A DNA stretch of 64,000 nucleotides from Rhodococcus yunnanensis NBRC 103083 (lineage in GTDB: Bacteria; Actinomycetota; Actinomycetes; Mycobacteriales; Mycobacteriaceae): contig NZ_BCXH01000019.1 of the NCBI RefSeq assembly GCF_001895005.1, forward strand, positions 52,312-116,311, given 5' to 3'. Position 1 is the stretch's first letter. The number at the start of each line of letters is the position of its first letter. Below the pieces are notes generated by a model. The model searched no databases and was not told the origin of the DNA. It saw only the letters and a program-made list of their open reading frames with translations. Below, piece by piece: positions 43,109 to 52,143 of this stretch. Both the position numbers and the translations under genes were made by a program.

Positions 43109-44513
43109 GGAAGACCTCCAGATTTCCGGCCCGAGCGAACCCGTCGATCCGCAGGACCGAGTGGTTGTCGGGTGAGTTTCCTTGCTGCAGACCGGAGGGA
43201 CCGCAGTCGGTGCTCGCCATCAGGGACGTGCAGTCGGTTTCGAGGTTCATGCTCTCGGGGACGTAGACGGTGGCGTTGCCCGCTGTGACGTCGACCGAAA
43301 TGGTCCTGTCCTCGGTCAGTGTGAGTCCGCGCAGATCGAGCTCGAGCTCTCCACCCTGCACCGTGTAGGTCGGCTGTAGATCAGCGAGCGTGGTCGGGGC
43401 GAAATTGTGCTGTCCCGAGTACTGTTCGTCGAACTGAATGGGGCCGATGATCGAGGCGAGGATCACGAACGCGAGCAGTGGACCTGTCACGACGAGCAAT
43501 CCATAGCCCTTGCGGAGGAACGCCCCGACGACCAGTCCGATACCCACGACTGCGAGTGCGACGGCTGCGATGCGGGCCGGGGACAGCCACTCCGATTCCG
43601 TTGCCGCTGCGACGGCTCCGGTGATCGCGGCCGCCAACAGTGCCAGACCGATGAAGCTGGAGGTCCACCGGGAGCGCTTCTTCTTGTCGATGACCGCGGG
43701 TGTGTCGACTGCCGCCGGTTCGGGTAGATCCCACGCGAAGGGCGCGACGCCGAGGGGGTCCCACGACGGCGGTGTCGGTTGCGGCTCGGCGGCTCGGTCG
43801 TCGGTCGTCGACGTGTCGGTCGACTTGTCGGTCGTCGGTTCGGTCGACTTGGTGAGATCGACGTCTTTCGCCGGCTCGGACGTGGGTCGCGCGGGCGGTG
43901 GCGTCGGGACGTAGCTCTTCGGCAGCGTCGTGTACGGGGTGTAGCGGTCGTACGAGGCCGATTGCGCGTCGTATTGCGGCGGCCGATAGTGAGCGCCTGC
44001 CCACGGGTTCGGGGTGTACGGGGAGTTGAACGAGATCGGGAATCCCTGCTGGGGATACGTCTGGGTTCCGCCGGGCAGGAAAGCGGGAGGTTCCGGCTGT
44101 CGCTGATGCAGGAGCCACAGTCCAGCGAGCAGCGCGAGCATACTGATGAGCCCGGAACCGCCCAGCCCGACTCCGACAGGTCCCAGCGTCGTCACAGCGA
44201 TGGCGAGGGCGACGACCAACACCACTATCTTGGTGTTGGATTCGGAACTGCTGCCCTTGCCGACGAGGGACTCCGCAGGCGATGCCGAATCGCCTGCCTT
44301 GCTGAAGAGGAGCCAGGCCGCGAGGTAGAGAACGATTCCGGCGCCGCCGAAGATCGTCCCTACTACCAGTGCGACTCGTACCAGGACCGGATCGACGTTG
44401 TATCGATATCCGATTCCTGCCGCGACGCCCGCTATGTGGCCCCGCTGAGGCAACCGATACGGACGAGTGCGCCACATCTGCTGAAGCTGTTCGGAGACGG
44501 TTGCGTTGCTCAT
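43101..44513 (-). CDS. PspC-domain protein with LiaF-like C-terminus
   Basis: 470 aa, ATG 44511-44513. The N-terminal PspC domain (about 15-75: 'LPQRGHIAGVAAGIGYRYNV', 'GIVLYLAAWLLF') is followed by two helices, a Pro/Thr-rich cytosolic or periplasmic linker (about 150-265) and three helices (about 283-355). The C-terminal beta-rich segment resembles LiaF/DUF2154 ('GGELELDLRGLTLTEDRTIS', 'VDVTAGNATVYVPESMNLET'). LiaF-type proteins repress a cognate kinase until cell-envelope stress; a PspC-domain kinase and response regulator lie 0.9 kb away on the opposite strand. Confidence 0.87.
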   Translation of the reverse strand: MSNATVSEQLQQMWRTRPYRLPQRGHIAGVAAGIGYRYNVDPVLVRVALVVGTIFGGAGIVLYLAAWLLFSKAGDSASPAESLVGKGSSSESNTKIVVLVVALAIAVTTLGPVGVGLGGSGLISMLALLAGLWLLHQRQPEPPAFLPGGTQTYPQQGFPISFNSPYTPNPWAGAHYRPPQYDAQSASYDRYTPYTTLPKSYVPTPPPARPTSEPAKDVDLTKSTEPTTDKSTDTSTTDDRAAEPQPTPPSWDPLGVAPFAWDLPEPAAVDTPAVIDKKKRSRWTSSFIGLALLAAAITGAVAAATESEWLSPARIAAVALAVVGIGLVVGAFLRKGYGLLVVTGPLLAFVILASIIGPIQFDEQYSGQHNFAPTTLADLQPTYTVQGGELELDLRGLTLTEDRTISVDVTAGNATVYVPESMNLETDCTSLMASTDCGPSGLQQGNSPDNHSVLRIDGFARAGNLEVFHG

Positions 44514-44649
44514 AGAACCATCGTGGTCGTCGTGCGCGCCGAAAACATCAGGGATCGCCCTGATCTTCGGAGTCGGGGCCAGGAATGAACTCGCCGCCGA
44601 AGTCGCTTGGGTTAGGGGAAGGTCGTGTCGAATTCATACAGGAGGCGAA

Positions 44650-45318
44650 GTGAAGATCGGAATCATCGGAGCAGGATTCATCGGAGGAACTCTCACCCGC
44701 AAGCTGACGGCTCTGGGGCACGAGGTGAGGGTGTCGAACTCTCGCGCACCCGAGACTCTCGCGGAACTCGCAGCCGAGACGGGCGCGCACGCGGTTCTGA
44801 ACACCGAGGCCGCCGAGGACGCGGATCTGGTGATCGTGAGCATCCCGCAGAAGAACACGCCTGATCTGCCGAGCACGATCGTCGAGTCGGCCAAGCCGGG
44901 AGCTCCGATCATCGAGACCAACAACTACTATCCGCAGCAGCGCGATGGCCTGATCGCAGAGATCGAGAACGGCAAGACCGAAACTGCCTGGGTCGCCGAA
45001 CATCTCGGATCGCGGGCCGGTGACGTCGTGAAGGTGTTCAACGGCATCTTCTGGAAGCATCTGTTGGAGAAGGGTGCACCGGCGGGCTCGGCGGGACGTA
45101 TCGCGCTGCCCGTCGCGGGCGCCGACGGCGCCGGGAAGAAGCTCGTGTTCGACGTCGTGGATGCACTCGGGTTCGATCCCGTCGACGCGGGCACCGTCGA
45201 ACAATCGTGGCGTCAGCAGCCCGGCACTCCGGTATACGGAAAGGATTACGACGCCGACGGCGTGAAGAAGGCACTTGCCGAGGCGAGCGAAGTCCGCACC
45301 GCGGAATGGCGTGCGTGA
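44650..45318 (+). CDS. NAD(P)-binding oxidoreductase, F420-dependent NADP reductase family
   Basis: 222 aa, GTG 44650 with a perfect AGGAGG 5 nt upstream. Rossmann fold 'GIIGAGFIGGTLTRKL' with 'SNSRAPETL' (Ser/Arg that usually bind the NADP 2'-phosphate), then 'DADLVIVSIPQKNTPDLPST'. Belongs to the NADPH:F420 oxidoreductase-like family; many members lack F420 activity. Inserted between the PspC/LiaF gene and the PspC kinase; no functional link is visible. Confidence 0.85.
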   Translation: MKIGIIGAGFIGGTLTRKLTALGHEVRVSNSRAPETLAELAAETGAHAVLNTEAAEDADLVIVSIPQKNTPDLPSTIVESAKPGAPIIETNNYYPQQRDGLIAEIENGKTETAWVAEHLGSRAGDVVKVFNGIFWKHLLEKGAPAGSAGRIALPVAGADGAGKKLVFDVVDALGFDPVDAGTVEQSWRQQPGTPVYGKDYDADGVKKALAEASEVRTAEWRA

Positions 45319-45389
45319 GTCGCCGATAGCGGGGTAGATCAGGGGAAGCCCTGATGCGGACGGGGAGCCGATCGTGCCAGGATCGTACT

Positions 45390-46685
45390 GTGCACCCTGT
45401 CAACCAAGCAGCCTCGCCAGGAGGCTACGAGCCCGCCAAGTTCCATCGGCGTGGTGGTGGACGCATCGTGGGTGGCGTCGCCGGCGGAGTGGCCGATCAC
45501 CTCGGTGTCGACGTGTTCAAGGTTCGCGTCGCGTTCGCGTTGCTGGCAATCATGGCGGGTGCGGGGATTTTCGCCTACGGCCTGCTGTGGATCTTCAGCC
45601 CCGCGGGCGACGACGTCGATCGACCCAGCAGCGCCGAACGGCAGCGAGCGCTCGGTCTCGCTGCCGTCGGCCTCGGGCTGGCCGCGGCGTTGGCCTGGTT
45701 GCTGAACGGTACTGCGGCATCGGTGCTGGTGCCGCTCGTCGTGGTGATCGTGGGTGCGGCGCTGGTGTGGCGCGAGTTCGACTCGGAAGGGCCACGTTCG
45801 GTTCTCGGCATGCCCAAGAAGCCGACGGTGCTGAGCTGGGCGCGTGTCGTCGGCGGCGCCACGCTGATCGTGCTGGGACTCGGCGTCGTCGTCCTGGCAC
45901 AGGTCGATCTGGCGTCGGTGCGTTCCTCGCTGCTCGCGGTGATCGTCACGCTGGTGGGTGCCGCGTTGCTGACCGTTCCCCTGTGGCTACGGATGTGGCG
46001 GACGTTGAACGCGGAGCGATCGGCGCGTATCCGCAACGACGAGCGGGAGGAAATCGCGTCGCACCTGCACGATTCGGTACTGCAGACGCTCGCACTGATC
46101 CAGAAGCAATCGGATCAGCCACAGGAGGTGATGCGGCTTGCGCGTGGGCAGGAGCGTGAGCTGCGCAAGTGGTTGTTCGAGGGCGGGGATCCGGATCATT
46201 CGTCTCTCGCCGAAGCGCTGAAGACCATCTCCGGTGAGGTCGAGGACCAGCACGGCGTCACGGTCCGTCCCATCACCGTCGGTGATGTGCAGTTGGCACC
46301 CGACGATTCGGATTCCGGTCTGTCTCGCGAGATCTTCACCGCCCTGCTGGGAGCCACCCGCGAAGCCCTCGTCAACGCGGCGAAACACTCGGGGGAGACC
46401 AACATCGACCTGTTCGCCGAAACCGAGGACGACAAGGTGACGGTGTTCGTTCGTGATCGCGGCACCGGGTTCGACGAAAATCTCGTGCCGGTCGATCGCC
46501 AAGGCCTCGCCAAGTCCATTCGTGGCAGGGTCGAGCGCCGTGGTGGCGAGGTGTCGGTGCGCTCCGGCGTCGGAAAGGGAACCGAGGTTCGAATCCTGAT
46601 GCCACGGGACGGTGGCAGCAGGGATACTTCGAGGCAGAATCGAACCGAGACCACCCAACCGATACCGCAGGAGCAGCCCAGGTGA
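45390..46685 (+). CDS. PspC-domain sensor histidine kinase (HisKA_3)
   Basis: 431 aa from GTG 45390. PspC domain (about 18-75: 'FHRRGGGRIVGGVAGGVADH', 'GVDVFKVRVAFALLAI'), then four further membrane helices to about residue 205. Dimerisation/phospho-acceptor helix with His227 in 'EIASHLHDSVLQTLALIQ'. HATPase: N-box 'ALVNAAKHSG', G1 'DRGTGFDE', G2 'GVGKGTEVRI'. Pairs with the overlapping LuxR-type regulator. PspC-fused kinases of actinobacteria are inferred envelope-stress sensors. Confidence 0.92.
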   Translation: MHPVNQAASPGGYEPAKFHRRGGGRIVGGVAGGVADHLGVDVFKVRVAFALLAIMAGAGIFAYGLLWIFSPAGDDVDRPSSAERQRALGLAAVGLGLAAALAWLLNGTAASVLVPLVVVIVGAALVWREFDSEGPRSVLGMPKKPTVLSWARVVGGATLIVLGLGVVVLAQVDLASVRSSLLAVIVTLVGAALLTVPLWLRMWRTLNAERSARIRNDEREEIASHLHDSVLQTLALIQKQSDQPQEVMRLARGQERELRKWLFEGGDPDHSSLAEALKTISGEVEDQHGVTVRPITVGDVQLAPDDSDSGLSREIFTALLGATREALVNAAKHSGETNIDLFAETEDDKVTVFVRDRGTGFDENLVPVDRQGLAKSIRGRVERRGGEVSVRSGVGKGTEVRILMPRDGGSRDTSRQNRTETTQPIPQEQPR

Positions 46686-47329
46686 CCGACACCTTCCGTG
46701 TCTTTCTAGTCGACGATCATGCAGTCTTTCGGTCAGGAGTTCGCACCGAGCTGGGGCGGGAGACCGATATCGAGGTCGTAGGAGAGGCTGGGGGAGTCGC
46801 CGACGCGATTGCCGGGATCGAGTCGACGAAGCCGGACGTCGTGCTGCTCGATGTGCACATGCCCGACGGCGGAGGCGTCGCCGTCCTGAGCCGCATCTCC
46901 GCAGGTCCGGTGTGTCTGGCGTTGTCGGTGTCCGATGCGGCCGAGGATGTCATCGCCGTCATCCGGGCTGGGGCGCGCGGGTATGTCACGAAAACGATCT
47001 CGGGCTCCGAGCTCGCCGACGGTGTACGACGCGTCGCCGGGGGAGATGCGGTGTTCTCCCCGCGCCTGGCAGGTTTCGTGCTCGACTCGTTCACCGGAAA
47101 GTCGAATGCTCCCGAACCCCCGCTCGACCCCGAACTGGATTCGCTGACGCCTCGTGAGCTAGAGGTGCTCAGGCTCCTCGCGCGTGGGTACACCTACCGG
47201 GAGATAGCCGAGGATCTGTTCATCTCGGTCAAGACCGTCGAGACCCACGCCTCGAACGTGCTCCGAAAGACCCAGCAGTCGAACAGGAACGCGCTGACGA
47301 GATGGGCGCACAATCGTCGTATCGACTGA
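46682..47329 (+). CDS. NarL/LuxR-family response regulator
   Basis: 215 aa, GTG 46682 (GTGA overlap with the kinase). Receiver with acidic pair D11/D12 ('FLVDDHAVFRSG'), phospho-acceptor D57 ('DVVLLDVHMPDGGG') and Lys in 'YVTKTISGSE'. C-terminal LuxR helix-turn-helix 'LTPRELEVLRLLARGYTYRE' and 'LFISVKTVETHASNVLRKTQ'. Cognate of the PspC kinase; a probable target is the nearby PspC/LiaF-like gene. Confidence 0.94.
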   Translation: MTDTFRVFLVDDHAVFRSGVRTELGRETDIEVVGEAGGVADAIAGIESTKPDVVLLDVHMPDGGGVAVLSRISAGPVCLALSVSDAAEDVIAVIRAGARGYVTKTISGSELADGVRRVAGGDAVFSPRLAGFVLDSFTGKSNAPEPPLDPELDSLTPRELEVLRLLARGYTYREIAEDLFISVKTVETHASNVLRKTQQSNRNALTRWAHNRRID

Positions 47330-47390
47330 ACTGGAAGATTAGACTTTCGGAGACTTCTGGGCTCGCCACGTGCACACTAGCGTTTCTGTC

Positions 47391-48077
47391 ATGGCAGAGA
47401 AGAACGAGTCCGTTCTGTGGCTCTCGACCGGTGACCGTATATTTCTCGGCGTCGCCGCACCCCTCGTCGGCGGAGTTCTCGGGTTCTTTCTTCCGCGTTT
47501 CGCATCGTGGGTGACGACGCTGGCATGGGTTCCCTTCCAGGGCCCATTCGAACTCGTCGCCTCGTGGTCGTCGTGGTGGGTGCCGTACGTCTTCGCGGCC
47601 GTGGGGGTCGCGGTGGGTGCCGCGTTCGTGGCGGTTGCGTTGTACGAAAGCCTCAGGGTCGTCGTCGCCGAGTCGGGAATTCGCGTGACTCAGGACGGGG
47701 AGACCACGGGATTCGACCGGTCGGAGGCAGCGACCGTGTTCGTCGACGGTAAAGAGCTCGTGGTTCTCGACTCGGCATCCCGACAGGTCGTTCGCGCTCC
47801 GATCGAGGAGAAAGCGCATGCCGTGGAGCAGGTGTTCACGTCGCACGGATATTCGTTCGTCGACGGTGACCCCTACGAGAGCTTGTATCAGCGTTGGGTT
47901 CCTGACACTCCTGCGCTCCCCGCGGAGATCAATGCGGTGATGCGTGCACGAGAGAAGGCGTTGGAGAAGAAGTCTCGTACTGATGTGTCAGAGTTACGTG
48001 TCGAACTGGACAGGTTGGGAATCGTGGTTCGAGACAGGAAGAGCAGTCAGTACTGGCGACCTCTGGTGCGGCCGTGA
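47391..48077 (+). CDS. YqeB-like membrane protein
   Basis: 228 aa, ATG 47391. A -10 TAGCGT (47378-47383) ends 7 nt before the ATG (predicted leaderless). Two N-terminal helices ('IFLGVAAPLVGGVLGFFLPR', 'YVFAAVGVAVGAAFVAVALY'), then a PH-like beta domain ('SLRVVVAESGIRVTQDGETT') and a charged C-terminal helix 'ALEKKSRTDVSELRVELDRL'. Resembles Bacillus YqeB-type proteins of unknown function. It overlaps a histidine kinase by GTGA. Confidence 0.8.
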   Translation: MAEKNESVLWLSTGDRIFLGVAAPLVGGVLGFFLPRFASWVTTLAWVPFQGPFELVASWSSWWVPYVFAAVGVAVGAAFVAVALYESLRVVVAESGIRVTQDGETTGFDRSEAATVFVDGKELVVLDSASRQVVRAPIEEKAHAVEQVFTSHGYSFVDGDPYESLYQRWVPDTPALPAEINAVMRAREKALEKKSRTDVSELRVELDRLGIVVRDRKSSQYWRPLVRP

Positions 48078-49213
48078 CACCGCGGGCTCGGCGGCGTGAA
48101 CGCTGGTGGGACATCGGCGGGATTCTGTTCGCGCTTGCTGTTGCGTGGCTCGTGGTGGCGGATCTTCCTACCTCGCTCTCGGATTCGAAAACCCTTCTTG
48201 TGATCTGTCTTTCGCTGGCGTCGTCCACAATGCTGTGGTGGAGGCGTCGGTGGCCGGTGGCAATTGCGTTGATGCTCGCGGTTCCGACACTGCTCACCGA
48301 TGCGGTCGGTGGTGCTGCACTCGTCGCGATCTACACGGTTGCCTCGCGCGATTCGTGGCGGGTCACGGTCGCTCTCGTATCGGTTCATCTCGTCGCGTCC
48401 GCGTTCTGGCTCAGGATCTTCGAGGACGGTCGATCCTTCTACGCGGAGATGGTTCTTAGTCTTGCGCTGCTCAGTATTCCGACTACATGGGGGATGGTCG
48501 TCAAAGCGCGACGAGAGGTGATCGACTCGTTGCGAGATCGCGCGGAGAGGGCTGAGACTGCAGCGCTGGAGCGAGCCGATCGAGTGCGTGGACAGGAACG
48601 GGAGCGGATCGCCAGGGAGATGCACGACGCTCTGGCGCACAGGATTTCGATGGTCAGTCTGCATGCCGGTGCGCTGGAAGTGCGCGTCGATGCAGACAGA
48701 GCCGAGATCGAGGCGATTGCAGGAACCATCAGAGCGAGTGCGCACGGTGCATTGGACGACCTACGTGAGATCCTCGGTGTGCTTCGTTCGGACGAGGACT
48801 CACCTCCGGTGCGCCCTGGTTCGTCGATCGCAGCGATTCCAGCTTTGCTCGACGAGGTGCGAACCGTGGGGGTCGTCGTGGATTACGAGAACGAGATCCC
48901 TTCGAGTGTCGTCGTTCCAGCGACGCCGGGCAGAAACGTGTTTCGTGTCGTACAGGAAGGGCTCACGAATGCGCGCAAGCATGCGTCGGGGTCACCTGTG
49001 CGCGTGCATATCTGGGTCGAAGGGGATGACATACGGGTGTCTCTGACGAATCTGCTCGGGTCACGAGCGTCGGACGTTCCTGGTTCTCGGTCCGGATTGA
49101 TCGGCTTGACCGAGCGACTCACGCTGTCGGGTGGCAAGCTGGAACACGGAGTGAAGATCGAGGCGGGGTCGGCATTTTATGTCCTGGGAGCATGGTTGCC
49201 GTGGAGCGCATGA
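48074..49213 (+). CDS. DesK-like sensor histidine kinase (HisKA_3)
   Basis: 379 aa, GTG 48074. Four to five membrane helices in the first 145 residues with no large extracellular loop, so an intramembrane-sensing type. A coiled coil leads into the H box with His184 ('RERIAREMHDALAHRISMVS'). ATPase: N-box 'VVQEGLTNARKHASG', degenerate G1 'LTNLLGSRASD', G2 'GSRSGLIGLTERL'. Coupled with the response regulator that overlaps its stop by ATGA. Confidence 0.92.
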   Translation: MTPRARRRERWWDIGGILFALAVAWLVVADLPTSLSDSKTLLVICLSLASSTMLWWRRRWPVAIALMLAVPTLLTDAVGGAALVAIYTVASRDSWRVTVALVSVHLVASAFWLRIFEDGRSFYAEMVLSLALLSIPTTWGMVVKARREVIDSLRDRAERAETAALERADRVRGQERERIAREMHDALAHRISMVSLHAGALEVRVDADRAEIEAIAGTIRASAHGALDDLREILGVLRSDEDSPPVRPGSSIAAIPALLDEVRTVGVVVDYENEIPSSVVVPATPGRNVFRVVQEGLTNARKHASGSPVRVHIWVEGDDIRVSLTNLLGSRASDVPGSRSGLIGLTERLTLSGGKLEHGVKIEAGSAFYVLGAWLPWSA

Positions 49214-49848
49214 TCGATGTACTCGTCGTCGACGACGACGCACTCGTTCGCTCGGGTCTGTCGATGATCTTGCAGTCGGACAGCGACATCATAGTGGTCG
49301 GTGAGGCCGCGGACGGGCAGAAGGGCGTCGAGGCCGCTCGCACACTGCGTCCGGACGTTGTGCTGATGGACATCCGGATGCCGCTGATGGACGGGTTGAC
49401 TGCAACCGAGATGCTGCGATCCGACGCGGGGTCGTCGGCGATCCTCGTGTTGACCACGTTCGACACTGACGAGTATCTTCTGCGCGCATTGCGTTTGGGA
49501 GCGAACGGTTTTCTGCTCAAGGACACCCCGCCTCGGGACATCATCGATGCCGTCAAGAGGGTGAGTGACGGTGAGTCGATGCTGTCACCGTCCGCCGTCG
49601 GGAGGCTGGTGTCGGCATGGCGAGAGCAGGATTCTCGCTCGAGGACAACCGGGAATACCTTGGAACAGTTGACCGCACGCGAACTCGAGGTGGCAATTGC
49701 GGTGTCTCGAGGATTGTCGAACGCCGAGATCAGCGCGAACCTCTACATGAGCGTCGCGACGGTCAAGGCCTATGTCTCGCGAATCCTGTCGAAACTCGAA
49801 TGTACCAATCGGGTCCAGATTGCCATCGCCGTGTTCGAATCACGTTGA
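49210..49848 (+). CDS. NarL/LuxR-family response regulator
   Basis: 212 aa from ATG 49210 (ATGA overlap with the kinase; GTG or ATG starts upstream would add up to 6 residues). Receiver: 'VLVVDDDALVRSGLSMILQS', phospho-acceptor D54 in 'VVLMDIRMPLMDG', conserved Thr in 'LVLTTFDTDEY' and Lys in 'FLLKDTPP'. LuxR HTH 'LTARELEVAIAVSRGLSNAE' and 'YMSVATVKAYVSRILSKLEC'. Cognate regulator of the DesK-like kinase. Confidence 0.93.
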   Translation: MIDVLVVDDDALVRSGLSMILQSDSDIIVVGEAADGQKGVEAARTLRPDVVLMDIRMPLMDGLTATEMLRSDAGSSAILVLTTFDTDEYLLRALRLGANGFLLKDTPPRDIIDAVKRVSDGESMLSPSAVGRLVSAWREQDSRSRTTGNTLEQLTARELEVAIAVSRGLSNAEISANLYMSVATVKAYVSRILSKLECTNRVQIAIAVFESR

Positions 49849-49854
49849 GCGCTA

Positions 49855-51069
49855 TCAGAGAACGGCGATCAGCACGATGAGGAGCAGAACGACCACACCG
49901 ACCAGGGCAGCGAGGACTATCGCGGGTGAGACGTCGATCTTGTCGCCCACGACATCGTCGATGCGATCGAGGACGAGCTCGAGCGGATTCTTCTTGCGCG
50001 GTGGGTCGAATGCGGGCGGCGCGTAGGGCTTCGGGCTGTCGTCCGAGAGTCCTCCGGAGCGAACGGCGGGAAGCCCGGCGATGGTGTTGCCGAATTCTCT
50101 GGACGGTCGGCGCGTTTCCGACACGGGTGTCGATCGGTGCGCCCACGCGGGAACACCGCCGTCGGCGGAAGACAGTGGCGCACCGCGGAGTTGCGCGATG
50201 CTGCCTCGGCTGCTGATGGCACGCACGATGATCTCGTCGCGGGCCTGGGCCATCGTGGGACGCCGGGACGGGTCGGGCTCGAGCATGTGCAGCAACGGGT
50301 CGGTGAGAGTGCCGGACCGAGTGGGCGGGATGATCTGCCCTTTGGCGACGCGATGCAGAAGCGCGATGGAATCCTGATCTATGTCGAACGGCGGTTTGCC
50401 CTCGATCGCCGTGTACAGCGTCGCGCCGAGGGAGAAGACGTCACTGGCCTCCGTCGGATCCTGCCCGCGTGCGACCTCGGGCGCGAAATAGGCGGGCGTT
50501 CCGGTGATGACGGACGAATCCGATTCGTCCACATCCCCTTTGGCGCGAGAGATACCGAAATCGCTGATCTTGACGATGCCGAGCTCACGTCCGCGGTCGG
50601 CGATCAGGATGTTGCCCGGTTTGATGTCGCGGTGCACGATTCCGGCGTCGTGTGCCTCGGTGAGTGCGTCGGCGACCTGAGCTCCGATCTGTGCGACCTC
50701 GTACGGCGGCAGTGAATCGGTGATGTTGAGCGCTTGCGCGAGGCTGCGAGAGGGCATGTATTCCATGACGAGCCACGGTTCGCCGTCCTCGATCGCGACG
50801 TCGTGCATCGCGATGGCGTGCGAACTCGACAACCGTGCAGCGATCCGGCCCTCACGCATGGCGCGGTTGCGGATCTCGCGGGCAGCTTTGTCGGACAGTC
50901 CCGCGGTGGAGGTGACTTGTTTGACGGCGACCTTGCGGCCCATCAGTGTGTCCTGCGCCAGCCAGACCGCGCCCATCCCGCCGCCGCCGAGCTTGTATGC
51001 GAGGCGGTACCTGCCTGCGAGGAGATAGTCGGGTCCCACGACCCGTGCGGCCCGCTTCTGCTCTGTCAC
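49855..51069 (-). CDS. Membrane Ser/Thr protein kinase (PknA/B-like, no sensor domain)
   Basis: 404 aa from GTG 51067-51069, chosen because a minus-strand -10 TAACCT (51076-51081) ends 6 nt before it; GTG 51075 would add two residues. Complete Hanks kinase: Gly loop 'LGGGGMGAVWLA', ATP Lys50, catalytic 'HRDIKPGN' (Asp148), 'DFG' (170-172), 'GTPAYFAPE' and 'DVFSLGATLYTAIEG'. A disordered linker (about 290-375) leads to one C-terminal membrane helix ('AIVLAALVGVVVLLLIVLIA') with essentially no external domain, so any sensing must be by partners. Confidence 0.92.
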   Translation of the reverse strand: MTEQKRAARVVGPDYLLAGRYRLAYKLGGGGMGAVWLAQDTLMGRKVAVKQVTSTAGLSDKAAREIRNRAMREGRIAARLSSSHAIAMHDVAIEDGEPWLVMEYMPSRSLAQALNITDSLPPYEVAQIGAQVADALTEAHDAGIVHRDIKPGNILIADRGRELGIVKISDFGISRAKGDVDESDSSVITGTPAYFAPEVARGQDPTEASDVFSLGATLYTAIEGKPPFDIDQDSIALLHRVAKGQIIPPTRSGTLTDPLLHMLEPDPSRRPTMAQARDEIIVRAISSRGSIAQLRGAPLSSADGGVPAWAHRSTPVSETRRPSREFGNTIAGLPAVRSGGLSDDSPKPYAPPAFDPPRKKNPLELVLDRIDDVVGDKIDVSPAIVLAALVGVVVLLLIVLIAVL

Positions 51070-51198
51070 GATCACAGGTTAGTTGACTGTGCGGTTCTGT
51101 GCCGACGGCGCACCGGCACCGCGCCTCTCGGCGTGTCGACCTGCGGTTTCAGGTTCATCTTGACGTACATCAGCGGAGCGGCTTTACTGGAAGGGAGT

Positions 51199-51214
51199 TC
51201 GAAAGTCTGTTCGA
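51199..51214 (+). promoter_or_regulatory. LexA (SOS) box upstream of imuA'-imuB
   Basis: TCGAAAGTCTGTTCGA differs from the actinobacterial consensus TCGAAC-N4-GTTCGA only at the sixth base. It lies 83 bp before the imuA' start. Confidence 0.85.
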
Positions 51215-51297
51215 AGGCATGTCTTCCCCGCTGCCTCTCGGGCGGCTCTGGTGCGGCCCTAGTGCGTTCGTTTTTCGTCGATTTTCGGGGAGTTCAC

Positions 51298-52143
51298 ATG
51301 TCTGATCCCATCGGTGCATCTGCCACCGACACATCTCTGGCAGAGATGTCGCTACCGGAGCGCGTCGAGCACCTGAGACGACGGATGGCGTCGGTTCCAT
51401 CGCGAAGTGAAGCGCGCTCGATGCCTCATCCTTCACCCTCGGTCCGACAGGCACAGCAGACGCAGGTCCGGCAGACGGTGGAGCCGCAACCGGATGGGCC
51501 TCGCAGGGCTGTTCTCGCGGTCCCCGATGCGCTTGCATCGATACTTCCGCACGGTGGTCTGGCACGTGGGTCGGTGGCTGCGGTGTCGGGAGCCGGATCG
51601 CTGCTGCTCGGCATGGTGGCTGCGGTCACGGCGTCGGGAAAGCACGTTGCTGTGGTGGGGCAGCCGAGGTTCGGTCTGCTCGCTGCCGCCGAGATGGGTG
51701 CCGAGCTGCATCGGCTGGCCGTCGTACCCGATCCGGGCGACGATCCGGTCGAGGTGGCGGCGATTCTGCTCGACGGTCTCGACCTCGTCGTACTCGGTCT
51801 GGGAGGGCGATCGGTGTCACCGACACGAGCACGTGCCGTCGTCGCGCGCGCGCGGAGCAAGGGAGCGACGCTTCTGGTGACGGATGGGCAGTGGGATGGC
51901 GTCGAACTGCGTCTCGACGCCGTGGTGCGTGGTTACGGAGGTGTCGGTACCGGCTCGCGTTCGGGGCGTGGACGCCTGCGGAACCTGCAACTGGAGGTGC
52001 GGGCGCAGGGCAAGGCGATGCGTCCGCGCACCACGTGTTTCGATCTTCGCTCCGAGCACGGCCGTATGGAGTGGTCGGTGGCATCGACCGGGCGGAATGT
52101 CGCCGTCGATTCGACCGAGGACGGTCTCGCGGTGCTGGCATGA
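51298..52143 (+). CDS. imuA: ImuA' mutasome protein
   Basis: 281 aa, ATG 51298 with GGGGAG upstream. RecA-like fold with a weak P-loop region ('AVSGAGSLLLGMVAAVTASG'), strand 'DLVVLGLGGRSVSPTRARAV' and basic C-terminus 'RGRLRNLQLEVRAQGKAMRP'. In M. tuberculosis ImuA' works with ImuB and DnaE2 in damage-induced mutagenesis. Overlaps imuB by ATGA and is preceded by a LexA box. Confidence 0.9.
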   Translation: MSDPIGASATDTSLAEMSLPERVEHLRRRMASVPSRSEARSMPHPSPSVRQAQQTQVRQTVEPQPDGPRRAVLAVPDALASILPHGGLARGSVAAVSGAGSLLLGMVAAVTASGKHVAVVGQPRFGLLAAAEMGAELHRLAVVPDPGDDPVEVAAILLDGLDLVVLGLGGRSVSPTRARAVVARARSKGATLLVTDGQWDGVELRLDAVVRGYGGVGTGSRSGRGRLRNLQLEVRAQGKAMRPRTTCFDLRSEHGRMEWSVASTGRNVAVDSTEDGLAVLA

